Source: Anaerolineae bacterium
GTDB lineage: Bacteria > Chloroflexota > Anaerolineae > Aggregatilineales > Phototrophicaceae
Assembly (NCBI GenBank): GCA_022826865.1
Contig: JAJDUC010000007.1
Span: forward strand, 1 to 64,000
Direction of reading: 5' to 3'
Length of the DNA: 64,000 nucleotides
Shown: positions 1-7,252 of the stretch, one piece after another
Position numbering within the stretch: the stretch's first letter is position 1
Layout of the letters: every line of letters begins with the position of its first letter
Program-made: the position numbers and the translations under genes
Notes under the pieces: model-generated
Told to the model about the DNA's origin: nothing
The model's input: the letters and a program-made list of their open reading frames with translations, nothing else
Databases searched by the model: none

Positions 1-69
1 CACAGACATACCGGGCTTGGAGGCCAAATTAAGCGCCTCACGTTTCAACTCATCCGGATACTTCATCAT
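1..69 (-). CDS. Transposase OrfA-like N-terminus, partial
   Basis: Only the first 23 codons are present, starting with two consecutive ATG codons at 67-69 and 64-66, behind a GGAG Shine-Dalgarno 5-6 bases upstream. The peptide begins MMKYPDELKREALNLA. The pattern Y-x-x-E-x-K-x-E-A is typical of the helix-turn-helix N-terminus of IS3/IS911-type OrfA proteins, which bind the ends of their element. The catalytic OrfB would lie further left, outside the window. The family call rests on this short motif alone. Confidence 0.5.
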   Translation of the reverse strand, partial: MMKYPDELKREALNLASKPGMSV

Positions 70-121
70 CGACTCCTACCTGCCTTCCTCACCTGATTTT
101 ATTGGACAACTTGGCTGTCCA
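1..121 (-). mobile_element. End of an IS3-like insertion sequence (rest lies outside the window)
   Basis: The window opens inside an apparent insertion sequence. A truncated transposase frame reads off the left edge on the minus strand. Just upstream of it, at 103-121, is the inverted repeat TGGACA-N7-TGTCCA. Read from position 121 leftward the element would begin TGGACAGCCAAG, and IS3-family ends typically begin with TG. The outer boundary at about 121 is inferred; the other end and any target duplication cannot be seen. Confidence 0.45.
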
Positions 122-233
122 CAAAATCGGGGCAAGTTCAAACGCCGGGCAAAACGGGGTGAGCAATTTGCGGACATGCGGTAAAATAGGCGTAATGAAT
201 TGCTCCAAGTGATATCGACAGGATTGAGAGTTT

Positions 234-1271
234 ATGCGCGGATTAAATACAGTTGCTTGCCTCTTACTCCTTTTCAGCCTGACCATCGCGACCGTGGCGC
301 AAGACGACAGCGGGCACACATCGACCGTCAATTGGTTCTACAGCGCCTGCGAAGATCGCATGGTGATTGATCTCCAGGGCAAGATACAGCCGGGATACGA
401 TCTCTTCTTTCAAGCTTTTGACATGTTCGGCGGTTTGGGCGCGCCCATTACCGGTCTGCGGCGCGTCAGCGTCGCGGACGAATACGCCGTGAGCCAGGAG
501 ATATTCTGGTTAAATGGCGAAATGCGCAGCCTGGGCTCTCCCATCAGCGTCGTCATCCGCATCGGGCGTGAAGGCGATCCGAACAATACCTTATTCCAGG
601 AGCCCTCGGATGATTACCTGGGCGAATGTGAAGAGCCGGGAAGCACTTTGGTCGAAGGCAGCGATGTCGCCGATGAACCGCGCATGATCGCTTCCTCAGG
701 CGTCTTCACGCCGGATGGCGGCATGCTCAACCCGGTCTATTCGGCGCCGCCGGAGCCAATCGTCCAGATCGGCGCGCGCAAAAGCGATGACATGAGTTTC
801 ATACCCGGCCGGACAGCCGATCCGGGCTTGATCTTTGCCGAATGCAGCGATGTGGACGGCGCGGACCCGGGCCTGCTCTTTGATACCGACCAAATTCGCG
901 TGTTTTGGTCCTGGTTCGCCAAGACCCGCGCACAAGTGGAAGACCACCTGCGCACGGCCCAATACGGCATCCGGCTGCACGGGCAGCCGATTCCCAATGT
1001 CCAGGTTTCCGATATCAAGCAGGTGCCGGGCAGCATTAACTGGTGGGTCTTCTACACCGTCAATCTTGGCGACAAATGGGAACCCAACATCTACGAAATC
1101 AATTTCTCGTTGAGATGGTCAGAAGCGATTACCGATGGATACGAGGATTTTGGGCCCGGTACGGCAAATGAGCAGTTGGGCAGCGGCTGCCGCTTCATCA
1201 TTCAACAGAATCCCTGGGGCGTCGCCGTTCTGCATGAACAGCCGGCGATTCCACTGAAAACCTACAATTAG
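234..1271 (+). CDS. Secreted protein of unknown function
   Basis: This 345-residue protein starts at an ATG preceded by AGGA. It begins with a convincing signal peptide: MRG, then a hydrophobic core to about residue 20, then a VAQ/DD cleavage region. The mature protein has few cysteines (for example YSACED near residue 39, GEC near 132 and a late SGCRF), so disulphides are possible. It is rich in aromatic and acidic residues and looks like an extracytoplasmic beta-rich protein. No catalytic motif or known family was recognised. It lies directly upstream of rsmG with a 14-base gap, so the two may be co-transcribed, but this gives no functional clue. Confidence 0.8.
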   Translation: MRGLNTVACLLLLFSLTIATVAQDDSGHTSTVNWFYSACEDRMVIDLQGKIQPGYDLFFQAFDMFGGLGAPITGLRRVSVADEYAVSQEIFWLNGEMRSLGSPISVVIRIGREGDPNNTLFQEPSDDYLGECEEPGSTLVEGSDVADEPRMIASSGVFTPDGGMLNPVYSAPPEPIVQIGARKSDDMSFIPGRTADPGLIFAECSDVDGADPGLLFDTDQIRVFWSWFAKTRAQVEDHLRTAQYGIRLHGQPIPNVQVSDIKQVPGSINWWVFYTVNLGDKWEPNIYEINFSLRWSEAITDGYEDFGPGTANEQLGSGCRFIIQQNPWGVAVLHEQPAIPLKTYN

Positions 1272-1285
1272 TCGCGCTCGCGGAT

Positions 1286-2044
1286 ATGGCGCCGCTAGCT
1301 CCCCCCAGCAAAGACGGCGAAAGCGCTAACGGAAGCCTGCTTCAAGAACAGGCCGATTCTTTGCTGGGCATTAAACTCAGCGCCCGGCAGATCGGCCAGT
1401 TTGAAAACCTGACCGGGCTTCTTTTGGCCTGGAACCAGCGCATGAACTTGACGGCCATCACGGAACCGTCCGATATTTTAGTCAAGCATTATCTCGACTC
1501 GCTGACGCCGGCCCGTGTGATTCAGCAATTCGACGGGCTCAGGCTCATCGACGTGGGCGCCGGCGCCGGCTTCCCGGGCCTTGCGCTGGCGATCGCCTTT
1601 CCCCATTTGCACGTGACATTGATGGATTCGACGCTAAAGAAGCTGCGCTTCATAGACCATGTCGGCGATGCCTTGCGGCTGGCCAACATTCGCACGCTGC
1701 ACAGCCGCGCCGAAGATGCCGGGCGCGCAAAGACGCAGCGCGAAACTTATGATATGGTGACCGCTCGCGCCCTGGGCCGGCTGCCGACGGTGATGGAGTA
1801 TACGCTGCCGCTCGCCAAGCTGGGGGGCGAGGTGATCGCGATGAAGGGGACATCGGCCTTCGAAGAGGCGGCCGCTGCCGCAAAAGCGATCGACAGGCTC
1901 GGCGGTGAGCTTTTCTGCATTGAAGAGATCAGGCTGCCCAAGCTGGATAAGCCGCGCTACCTGGTCGTCGTGGACAAACTGAACCCGACGCCGCGCTCTT
2001 ATCCGCGCAAGCCCGGTGTGCCCTCGCGCGCGCCAATTCTTTAG
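1286..2044 (+). CDS. rsmG: 16S rRNA (guanine-527-N7)-methyltransferase RsmG (GidB)
   Basis: RsmG uses S-adenosylmethionine to methylate N7 of G527 in the 530 loop of 16S rRNA. The 252-residue protein has the family hallmarks: NQRMNLTAI near residue 55, the SAM-binding glycine loop LIDVGAGAGFPGL near residues 87-99, and later VTARALGRL and GGEVIAMKG. It is slightly longer than typical RsmG proteins (about 210-240 residues) because of an N-terminal extension and a basic C-terminal tail. Unlike many genomes, no mnmG, parA or parB lies beside it. Its stop codon overlaps that of the convergent NUDIX gene. Confidence 0.95.
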   Translation: MAPLAPPSKDGESANGSLLQEQADSLLGIKLSARQIGQFENLTGLLLAWNQRMNLTAITEPSDILVKHYLDSLTPARVIQQFDGLRLIDVGAGAGFPGLALAIAFPHLHVTLMDSTLKKLRFIDHVGDALRLANIRTLHSRAEDAGRAKTQRETYDMVTARALGRLPTVMEYTLPLAKLGGEVIAMKGTSAFEEAAAAAKAIDRLGGELFCIEEIRLPKLDKPRYLVVVDKLNPTPRSYPRKPGVPSRAPIL

Positions 2045-2496
2045 ATACCGCGCGATTCGATTTGCATAAATGGATCAGTTCTGTAGGCGTCATATCGCAC
2101 TTGGGGCGAGTCGTCCTGCAGCATTTCCCGCAAGCTCAATTGCAGCGCCGGATGGCGGATCAATTCTTCGGCGCTGTCTGTATCCGCCCAGCGAACCTCG
2201 GGCGTTTCTTCACTGGGCCGCAGCTGCCCGCTGAGGTAACTCGCCTGAAAACAGAAGATGACGATCGCTGAGCTCAGATTGCTGCGAACGTGCAGCAGCT
2301 TTTCAATTTCAATCTCAATGCCACACTCTTCCAGGACTTCACGCCGGAGACCGTCAATCAGCGATTCACCCAATTCGATTTGCCCGCCCGGCAACTCCCA
2401 GCCTCTGCGCGCCGTCCTGACCAATGCAACTTCGCCCAGCGCGTTTCGAATCAGCGCGCTGGCGGCGACGATATGCCGCGGCGATGTCTCGGGCAC
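2041..2496 (-). CDS. NUDIX hydrolase
   Basis: NUDIX enzymes hydrolyse nucleoside-diphosphate-linked substrates with a divalent metal. The NUDIX box is complete: G-QIELG-E-SLIDGLR-REVLEECGI fits G-x5-E-x7-REUxEExGU exactly, and a WELPGG lead-in precedes it. I chose the GTG at 2494-2496 because AGGAG lies 5 bases upstream and it starts just after the stop of the upstream YciI-like gene. An ATG at 2550 would overlap that gene by about 50 bases. The product has 151 residues. The substrate cannot be told from sequence. It is probably translated from the same mRNA as the upstream gene. Confidence 0.88.
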   Translation of the reverse strand: MPETSPRHIVAASALIRNALGEVALVRTARRGWELPGGQIELGESLIDGLRREVLEECGIEIEIEKLLHVRSNLSSAIVIFCFQASYLSGQLRPSEETPEVRWADTDSAEELIRHPALQLSLREMLQDDSPQVRYDAYRTDPFMQIESRGI

Positions 2497-2498
2497 AG

Positions 2499-2819
2499 CT
2501 ACTCCTCTGCGTTTTCCGGCGCATGCAAGGCAATGCGATACGGAAACCATTCGGCGCGGAAGAGTTTTTGCTCGACGCCCGGATCGTCGGCCGTTATCTT
2601 GCGCATGTGTTCATCGTCGCGCGCATTGAATATCGCGATGCCGAATGACGAATAATCGCTGTTCAAAGTGCGACCGGCCAGGACCAGGATGCCCTCGTCC
2701 AAGAGGCGCTTGAGATATTCAAAGTGTTCAGCCGTGATGCGAGACTCTTCAAGCGTCGGCCCCTGCGAAAGCATCTCGGGGCGGACAGGCTGAATCCGGT
2801 ATATGTATGTCGGCATCAA
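2499..2819 (-). CDS. YciI-family small protein
   Basis: This 106-residue protein fits the YciI/YCII-related (dimeric ferredoxin-like) family. It has the HFEYLKRLLDEGILVLAGRT helix-strand segment near residues 32-51, then a conserved acidic stretch (DDEHMRKITADDPGV) and an FRAEWFPYRIAL strand near the C-terminus. Family members are small cytosolic proteins, some with dehydrochlorinase-like or uncharacterised activities. It lies two bases upstream of the NUDIX gene, so the two form a tight operon. Actual function is unknown. Confidence 0.8.
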   Translation of the reverse strand: MMPTYIYRIQPVRPEMLSQGPTLEESRITAEHFEYLKRLLDEGILVLAGRTLNSDYSSFGIAIFNARDDEHMRKITADDPGVEQKLFRAEWFPYRIALHAPENAEE

Positions 2820-3008
2820 AGTGCCCTCTTTCCCTGCCGCCGGCTGTAATAATGAGAATACCGCAAACCCTTGAGGGCGTAGAGGCTCGATCTGCGCTGA
2901 CGGCGCCGCTGATCAGATGGCTGCCAAGCCGCTCCTGGCAGTCGTCCCGTCAGCCAAATTGCCCATCAGGTATAATGGCCGCAAGTTTCGGCATTGGATG
3001 AGGCAGGC

Positions 3009-3125
3009 ATGGTTGACAGACAACTTGGCGAAATGCGAAAACTCACAGGTGCCAAGCCAGACCATAGGCTGGCGGCGCAACTTTTCGGAACGGTGCAGGC
3101 GGGTAAGGAAGACGAGAATGAATAA
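3009..3125 (+). CDS. Possible 38-residue peptide coupled to the translin gene
   Basis: A short frame starts at an ATG behind GAGG and ends in a TAA that overlaps the start of the translin-family gene by 8 bases. It encodes 38 mostly charged residues beginning MVDRQLGEMRKLTG. A TATAAT at 2971-2976 would place a transcription start just upstream, although no good -35 box accompanies it. The overlap is typical of translational coupling. It could also be a leader frame without a functional product. Confidence 0.35.
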   Translation: MVDRQLGEMRKLTGAKPDHRLAAQLFGTVQAGKEDENE

Positions 3126-3765
3126 TCTGGACATCATCTGCGATGGGCTCCGGGCGGACCTGGAGGAGCGAAACGCCGCCCGCGACCGCGCGCTGGCGCT
3201 GTCGCGCCAATTGATCCGCCATTGCGCGGAGAGCATCCGCGCCATCCATCGGCGAGAATGGGACGATGTTGCCGCCAAGCTGGACCAGGTCACAGCCGGC
3301 GCCGCTGAACTCCGCGGGGTGGTAGCGGATTATCCGGATCTATACCACACGGGCTATACGCAAGATGCCCTGAAAGAAGCAGCCGAAGCGCATATCACCT
3401 TCGCCATCATACACGGCGATCCCCTACCCTCGCCGCAGACGCTAAACATCGGCAGCGCGACCTATTTGAAGGGGCTGAGCGAAGCCGCAACGGAATTGCG
3501 CCGCTTCATTCTGGATATCATGCGGCGGCAAGACGGACACAGCGAAGAAGCCGAACGCCTGCTGACGGCGATGGATCAAATATACGATCAACTTGTCACA
3601 TTCGACTTTCCCGATGCGCTCACGCGCGGTCTGCGCCGCCAGACCGATGTCGTGCGGAGCGTGCTGGAGCGGACCCGGGGCGATCTTACGCTGAGCCAGC
3701 GTCAACAGCGCCTGCAGGACGCGCTAGAAAGCGCGGAACGCCGCGCTGATAGCGGCTGCGTTTGA
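3118..3765 (+). CDS. Translin-family protein
   Basis: This 215-residue, almost wholly helical protein ends with the motif F-DFPDALTRGLRRQTDVVRSV-ERTRGDL. That matches the C-terminal signature of the translin/TRAX superfamily as found in archaea and some bacteria (COG2178 type). Eukaryotic translin and TRAX form ring-shaped RNA- and DNA-binding complexes with RNase activity, and the role of the prokaryotic members is poorly known. The start at 3118 is chosen for its AAGGA. A longer frame back to 2917 would include sequence that looks non-coding. It may be coupled to the 38-residue frame upstream. Confidence 0.75.
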   Translation: MNNLDIICDGLRADLEERNAARDRALALSRQLIRHCAESIRAIHRREWDDVAAKLDQVTAGAAELRGVVADYPDLYHTGYTQDALKEAAEAHITFAIIHGDPLPSPQTLNIGSATYLKGLSEAATELRRFILDIMRRQDGHSEEAERLLTAMDQIYDQLVTFDFPDALTRGLRRQTDVVRSVLERTRGDLTLSQRQQRLQDALESAERRADSGCV

Positions 3766-3779
3766 GCCCAACTGGCCGC

Positions 3780-4664
3780 TTAAGCCACTGGCTTCCATTC
3801 GATCAAGGCGCCTGCCACCCAGGTTGGCTTGGGTTGGTCGTAAAGCGCTGAGGAATCCGTATAGCTGATATCCAGCGCTTCGCCCGACATGGGACCGCGA
3901 AGATAGCGAAATACCGGCCCGGTATCGCGGGCGTCGCTTTTCGCCTCGACGCAATGCTGGTTGTAGGCAAGGTAATCGCCCTGCTCGAGCAGACGGATGC
4001 CGGCATCAATGACGGACTTGGCCCGGGCCAAACCCGCCTCGTCATGATTGAAACTTGCCTCCGGCGAATCGCCATAGCCGATGCCATGGTGGAAGGGATC
4101 GGCCGTACTGACGACGACCGCATCCTCCATGAGCCGTCCCAATTCTTCAATGCCGGGCAGATCCTGGGGCGCGCCGCCGGTCAGGTATGGATAACGCTCA
4201 TAGACAGCCGGCGCGACGCCGCTCGCTATACCGCGGCGTTTCAGCTCCGCCCGCCAGAAATGCCGCCAACTGATCAACGCATGATCGCCCATCCATTCGC
4301 GGCGGCCTTCCAGGCCCGGTCCCTGAATGCCCCAGAACTCAAACTGCGCTGGATTCGCCCCGGCCGCTACCGCCACCCGCGCCGCCTCCATCGCCGGCGT
4401 GAAAGCGTGCAGCACACTCAAGACGACAACTTTGTCGGCGCCGCTATCCAAAGCGGCGTGCACACAAGAGGCAATCTGATAGCCGCAGTCATGCACACCG
4501 GCATGCGGGAAGACAAGAACGCCACCGGCGCTCAAACTGTCCGCCAGCCGCCAGGCGCGGCCTCGTTCCAGATGCTCCAGTGTGCCGGCTTGTCCCAGTG
4601 CGGCATGTTCACGCGCATACAATTCATGGACTTTCTTTTGCAAGGCGTCGCGATCCAGTTCCAT
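3780..4664 (-). CDS. MEMO-like (class III extradiol dioxygenase fold) protein
   Basis: The 294-residue sequence has candidate metal ligands spaced like the MEMO family. These are H54 in FPHAGVHDCG, H86 in VLSVLHAF, D189 and H192/H193 in STADPFHHGIGYGDS, and C238 in NQHCVEAK. In human MEMO1 the equivalent residues are H49, H81, D189, H192 and C244. The gene stands alone on the minus strand. No radical-SAM or AMMECR1 partner, which often accompany MEMO in prokaryotes, is nearby. Its biochemical role is therefore open, whether a redox or metal-binding protein or a dioxygenase relative. The call rests on motif spacing only. Confidence 0.55.
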   Translation of the reverse strand: MELDRDALQKKVHELYAREHAALGQAGTLEHLERGRAWRLADSLSAGGVLVFPHAGVHDCGYQIASCVHAALDSGADKVVVLSVLHAFTPAMEAARVAVAAGANPAQFEFWGIQGPGLEGRREWMGDHALISWRHFWRAELKRRGIASGVAPAVYERYPYLTGGAPQDLPGIEELGRLMEDAVVVSTADPFHHGIGYGDSPEASFNHDEAGLARAKSVIDAGIRLLEQGDYLAYNQHCVEAKSDARDTGPVFRYLRGPMSGEALDISYTDSSALYDQPKPTWVAGALIEWKPVA

Positions 4665-4739
4665 TTTCTGCTCCGGGCTCTGCTAGCGAATTCAGTTGTA
4701 GCGCAGAGCGCCAGCGCCGTCAACTCGCCAAACTCAGCC

Positions 4740-4767
4740 TTGACCATGATATCCCGCTCTATATAAT
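4740..4767 (+). promoter_or_regulatory. Sigma-70-type promoter of the rplJ-rplL operon
   Basis: TTGACC at 4740-4745 and a perfect TATAAT at 4762-4767 are separated by 16 bases. Transcription would begin near 4774, about 20 bases before the L10 leader structure. This is among the best promoter matches in the window. Confidence 0.75.
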
Positions 4768-4795
4768 GCAGGCTCGGCTATCAACCAGATAGCGA

Positions 4796-4852
4796 CGCCA
4801 ACCGTAGACAGCAGGAGGGCATAGGCCCTTAATCGCCTGCCGAGGTATGCGC
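4796..4852 (+). promoter_or_regulatory. Ribosomal protein L10 leader (autoregulatory RNA)
   Basis: The region has the L10-leader layout. GCAGG (4811-4815) pairs with CCTGC (4836-4840). Inside this is a second stem GGGC (4817-4820) / GCCC (4825-4828), followed by TTAAT and then the conserved CGAGGT after the closing strand. In characterised leaders this RNA binds the L10-(L7/L12) complex and represses its own operon. It lies between the promoter at 4740 and rplJ, as expected. Confidence 0.78.
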
Positions 4853-4889
4853 CAAAGCCATCATTCAGCGATGCATGTTTGGATTTTGC

Positions 4890-4924
4890 GGCGACCTCGA
4901 TTTGCGGGTCGTCCGTTTGTTTTA
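4890..4924 (+). terminator. Possible attenuator hairpin in the rplJ leader
   Basis: GGCGACC (4890-4896) can pair with GGTCGTC (4907-4913) through a 10-base loop, with one G-T pair. CGTTTGTTTTAA follows. Placed after the L10 leader and before rplJ, it could be a weak terminator controlled by leader folding. This is a structural prediction only. Confidence 0.4.
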
Positions 4925-4975
4925 ACGGGTCAGCGCGCCGCGGGCTGCAATGGCTTCCGGAGAAAGGAGCGACAC

Positions 4976-5527
4976 TTGCCGATTACAAGAGAGCGCAAAC
5001 AGGAACTGGTCGCCAGTTATGTGGATATCCTCAATGAGAGCGACGGCTTTGTCATTGTTCAAACGCAAGGGCTAAGCGTGAGTCAGATTGAGGGCTTAAG
5101 ACAAGTTATACGCGAGCAGAATGGACGTTATCTCGTTGCCAAGAATACGCTGATGCGCCGCGCGCTGGAGGATGCCGGTTGGATCGTCCCGGAGGATTTG
5201 CTGGTCGGCCCGGTGGCGATAGTCTTCGCGAGCGATAATATGCCGGGCGTTTCCAAGGCTTTGCTCAAACACATTGAGGACGAGAATTTCGAAGAGAAGA
5301 TGCAGGTGACCGGCGGCATCATGTCGGGCGAACTCCTTGATGCCCGGCAAGTTGACGACGTCTCCAAATTGCCGACGCTCGAGGAAATTCGGGCGCAGTT
5401 TGCCGGCCTGGTAGTCTCGCCGGCGCAAGGCCTGGTTAATGTGATTGAGCAAGCGACCGGCGGTGTCGTCAACGTCCTGCAAGCCTATGTGGAAAAGCAT
5501 GACGAAAGCGCCGGCGCGCCCGCCTGA
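4976..5527 (+). CDS. rplJ: 50S ribosomal protein L10
   Basis: L10 anchors the L7/L12 stalk to the ribosome at the GTPase-associated centre. The 183-residue sequence shows TRERKQELV at the start, then VAKNTLMRRAL, GPVAIVFA and LPTLEEIRAQFAGLVVSPAQGLV, all typical of bacterial L10. The start is a TTG at 4976-4978 with AAAGGAG 6 bases upstream. An in-frame ATG at 4847 would lie inside the leader RNA and is rejected. rplL follows 81 bases downstream. The usual neighbours rplK, rplA and rpoBC are absent. Confidence 0.95.
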   Translation: MPITRERKQELVASYVDILNESDGFVIVQTQGLSVSQIEGLRQVIREQNGRYLVAKNTLMRRALEDAGWIVPEDLLVGPVAIVFASDNMPGVSKALLKHIEDENFEEKMQVTGGIMSGELLDARQVDDVSKLPTLEEIRAQFAGLVVSPAQGLVNVIEQATGGVVNVLQAYVEKHDESAGAPA

Positions 5528-5608
5528 AGACCGCGGGCGCCGATTGCCGACGGGCCGGTCGACCGGACAAGTACTGAAACGATAAGAACCTGAAGGAAGG
5601 GAAAGACA

Positions 5609-5995
5609 ATGGCAGACCTTGACAAATTGGTGGAAGAGTTGAGCGCGCTCACGATTTTGGAAGCGGCTGACCTGAAGAAGAAGCTGGAAGACGCCTGGGG
5701 TGTTGAAGCGGCTGTCGGCGGTGGCATGATGATGATGGCGCCGGGGGCCGGCGGCGTGGCCGAGGCGGAGCCGGAAGAAGAAAAGACCGAATTCGATCTC
5801 ATTCTGAAGGAAATCGGTCCAAAGAAGATTAATGTCATCAAGGCAATTCGCGGGATCACGCCCCTGGGGCTGAAAGAGGCGAAGGAATTGGTCGAATCGG
5901 CGCCGGCAACCGTGCTGGAGGAGGTCAGCAAAGATCTGGCGGAAGATGGCCGGTCCAAGCTTGAAGAGGCGGGCGCTGTCGTCGAACTGAAGTAA
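5609..5995 (+). CDS. rplL: 50S ribosomal protein L7/L12
   Basis: L7/L12 forms the flexible stalk that recruits and stimulates translational GTPases. The 128-residue protein has an N-terminal dimerisation helix pair ([21 protein letters not shown]), a short Gly/Met/Ala hinge with four consecutive methionines, an acidic stretch, and the C-terminal domain with [25 protein letters not shown] strong AAGGAAGGG ribosome site precedes the ATG. It is co-transcribed with rplJ under the L10 leader. Confidence 0.97.
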   Translation: MADLDKLVEELSALTILEAADLKKKLEDAWGVEAAVGGGMMMMAPGAGGVAEAEPEEEKTEFDLILKEIGPKKINVIKAIRGITPLGLKEAKELVESAPATVLEEVSKDLAEDGRSKLEEAGAVVELK

Positions 5996-5997
5996 GA

Positions 5998-6018
5998 CCG
6001 CAAGACTTGCGGCTTTCC
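5998..6018 (+). terminator. Weak terminator after rplL
   Basis: CCGCAAG (5998-6004) and CTTGCGG (6006-6012) form a perfect short inverted repeat, followed by CTTTCCC. The T-tract is short, so termination efficiency is uncertain. Confidence 0.45.
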
Positions 6019-6282
6019 CGAAAAGCAAAGCTTGCGGCTGAAGCGGCGCAAAGGCGCTTCTACCGTCGCAAATGAAAAACACCTATCGCAGCAGTTGGCT
6101 ACTCGCCAGCTGCTGTGTTTTGGCCCAGCCGCGATCCCGAAATGCCGCAAAGGGCCGCCGCATGGGCGGCGATTCTAGCGCCGCGGACATTATATGAAGA
6201 CGCAAGACGGTTTTCACAAACATGCCCGCAACCTAAAACCCGGTTTATAATCGAAGTAAGCGCAGGAAGTTTAGACAGCGAG

Positions 6283-7119
6283 TTGCCGGGCGTGGCAAAC
6301 ATCTCCTATAGCAAGCTGCTCGATCCCGTAAACGATATCATATCGCTTATGGAATCCTTATTGGTCGGCTCGGTTGGAGAGACAACCGGCGACCAGCGCG
6401 AGTGCTTCAAACGCGTTCACGCTTACTCTTGGGGCCTGCATACCTTGGTGATGGATGTCATCACAGCTCTGGGTTTTGAAAATGCGGCGACGCGCCCGGC
6501 TGTGCTGGAACGCTTCAACGCCCTGAACCATCCAATCAAGGCGACACTGGACAATCTGGCCGCCGGCTTCGACGGCGCCTTAAATGAGGAACAGCAGGCT
6601 ATTGTTGACTTCGTTATAGAATCGGTGCTTTCAATTGAGCACATGATGGGCAACCTCTGGCAGTATTCATTGTTGAATCACGATAAGCTCAGCTACGCCG
6701 AAGAGGAATTCGACAGTTCCGTTCTCATCAGTAGATTCCGCTCCATATTGAAACAAGTGACCTGCCCCGAAGTCGATGACAACTTCTGTGTGATCGGCGA
6801 TAAGGCGCTCTTGACCCGGGCTTTTGTTGAAATCGCATATAATATTCGCCGTCACGCCGGCGTGGAACAGGTCAGTGTCGCCACGCAAGATTACGGTTAT
6901 CGCGTTGACATTAAGATATTAGATAGGGGGCGGGGCTTTCATAGCGACGGCAACATCGCCTTTCAGCCTTTTTGGCAAGGAGACGCATCCAACCCCGGTC
7001 TTGGGCTTGGGCTTTACCTGGCCAAACAATTTGTGGAAGCCAGCGGCGGCTCGCTTTCTTTGAACAGCCAAGCCGAGCGCGGCACACTGGTCAAGGTATC
7101 GCTCGCCACGCTTCCCTGA
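6283..7119 (+). CDS. Histidine-kinase-like ATPase with degenerate dimerisation domains
   Basis: The C-terminal half is a clear HATPase_c domain: an N-box-like AFVEIAYNIRRHAG, a G1-like KILDRGRGF, and a G2-like PGLGLGLYLAKQFVEASGG. Upstream are two consecutive segments that resemble HisKA dimerisation hairpins (PVNDIISLMESLL then EEQ-type turn; HPIKATLDNLAAGFDG then LNEEQ). Neither has the phosphoacceptor histidine at the expected place; the second has Asn there. No transmembrane segment or sensory domain is visible. The true start is uncertain. A TTG at 6283 is used because the frame back to an ATG at 6115 looks non-coding and a TATAAT lies at 6246-6251. No response regulator is adjacent. Confidence 0.65.
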   Translation: MPGVANISYSKLLDPVNDIISLMESLLVGSVGETTGDQRECFKRVHAYSWGLHTLVMDVITALGFENAATRPAVLERFNALNHPIKATLDNLAAGFDGALNEEQQAIVDFVIESVLSIEHMMGNLWQYSLLNHDKLSYAEEEFDSSVLISRFRSILKQVTCPEVDDNFCVIGDKALLTRAFVEIAYNIRRHAGVEQVSVATQDYGYRVDIKILDRGRGFHSDGNIAFQPFWQGDASNPGLGLGLYLAKQFVEASGGSLSLNSQAERGTLVKVSLATLP

Positions 7120-7252
7120 ACCTTCAATCTAATTTGATCACATTTGCGCTATAAATGTCGCAGGCTCGCGGCGCTGCCAAGCGCGGAACCGATGCCCCGA
7201 CATAGGGATTGCGCTATAATCTCGCGCAGTGCGACATACTTGGAGAATGCCC

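Noticed and set aside
2971..2976. TATAAT before the 38-codon frame as a full promoter
   Set aside because: No acceptable -35 box lies 16-18 bases upstream, so it is mentioned only as supporting context.
5096..6082. A 328-codon minus-strand open frame opposite rplJ and rplL
   Set aside because: It lies entirely antisense to two unmistakable ribosomal protein genes and its translation has no family resemblance. Long antisense frames are expected at this base composition.
7215..7220. TATAAT before the 2-hydroxyacid dehydrogenase gene as a full promoter
   Set aside because: The upstream region has no recognisable -35 sequence at the right distance. It may work as a -10-only promoter but cannot be supported.
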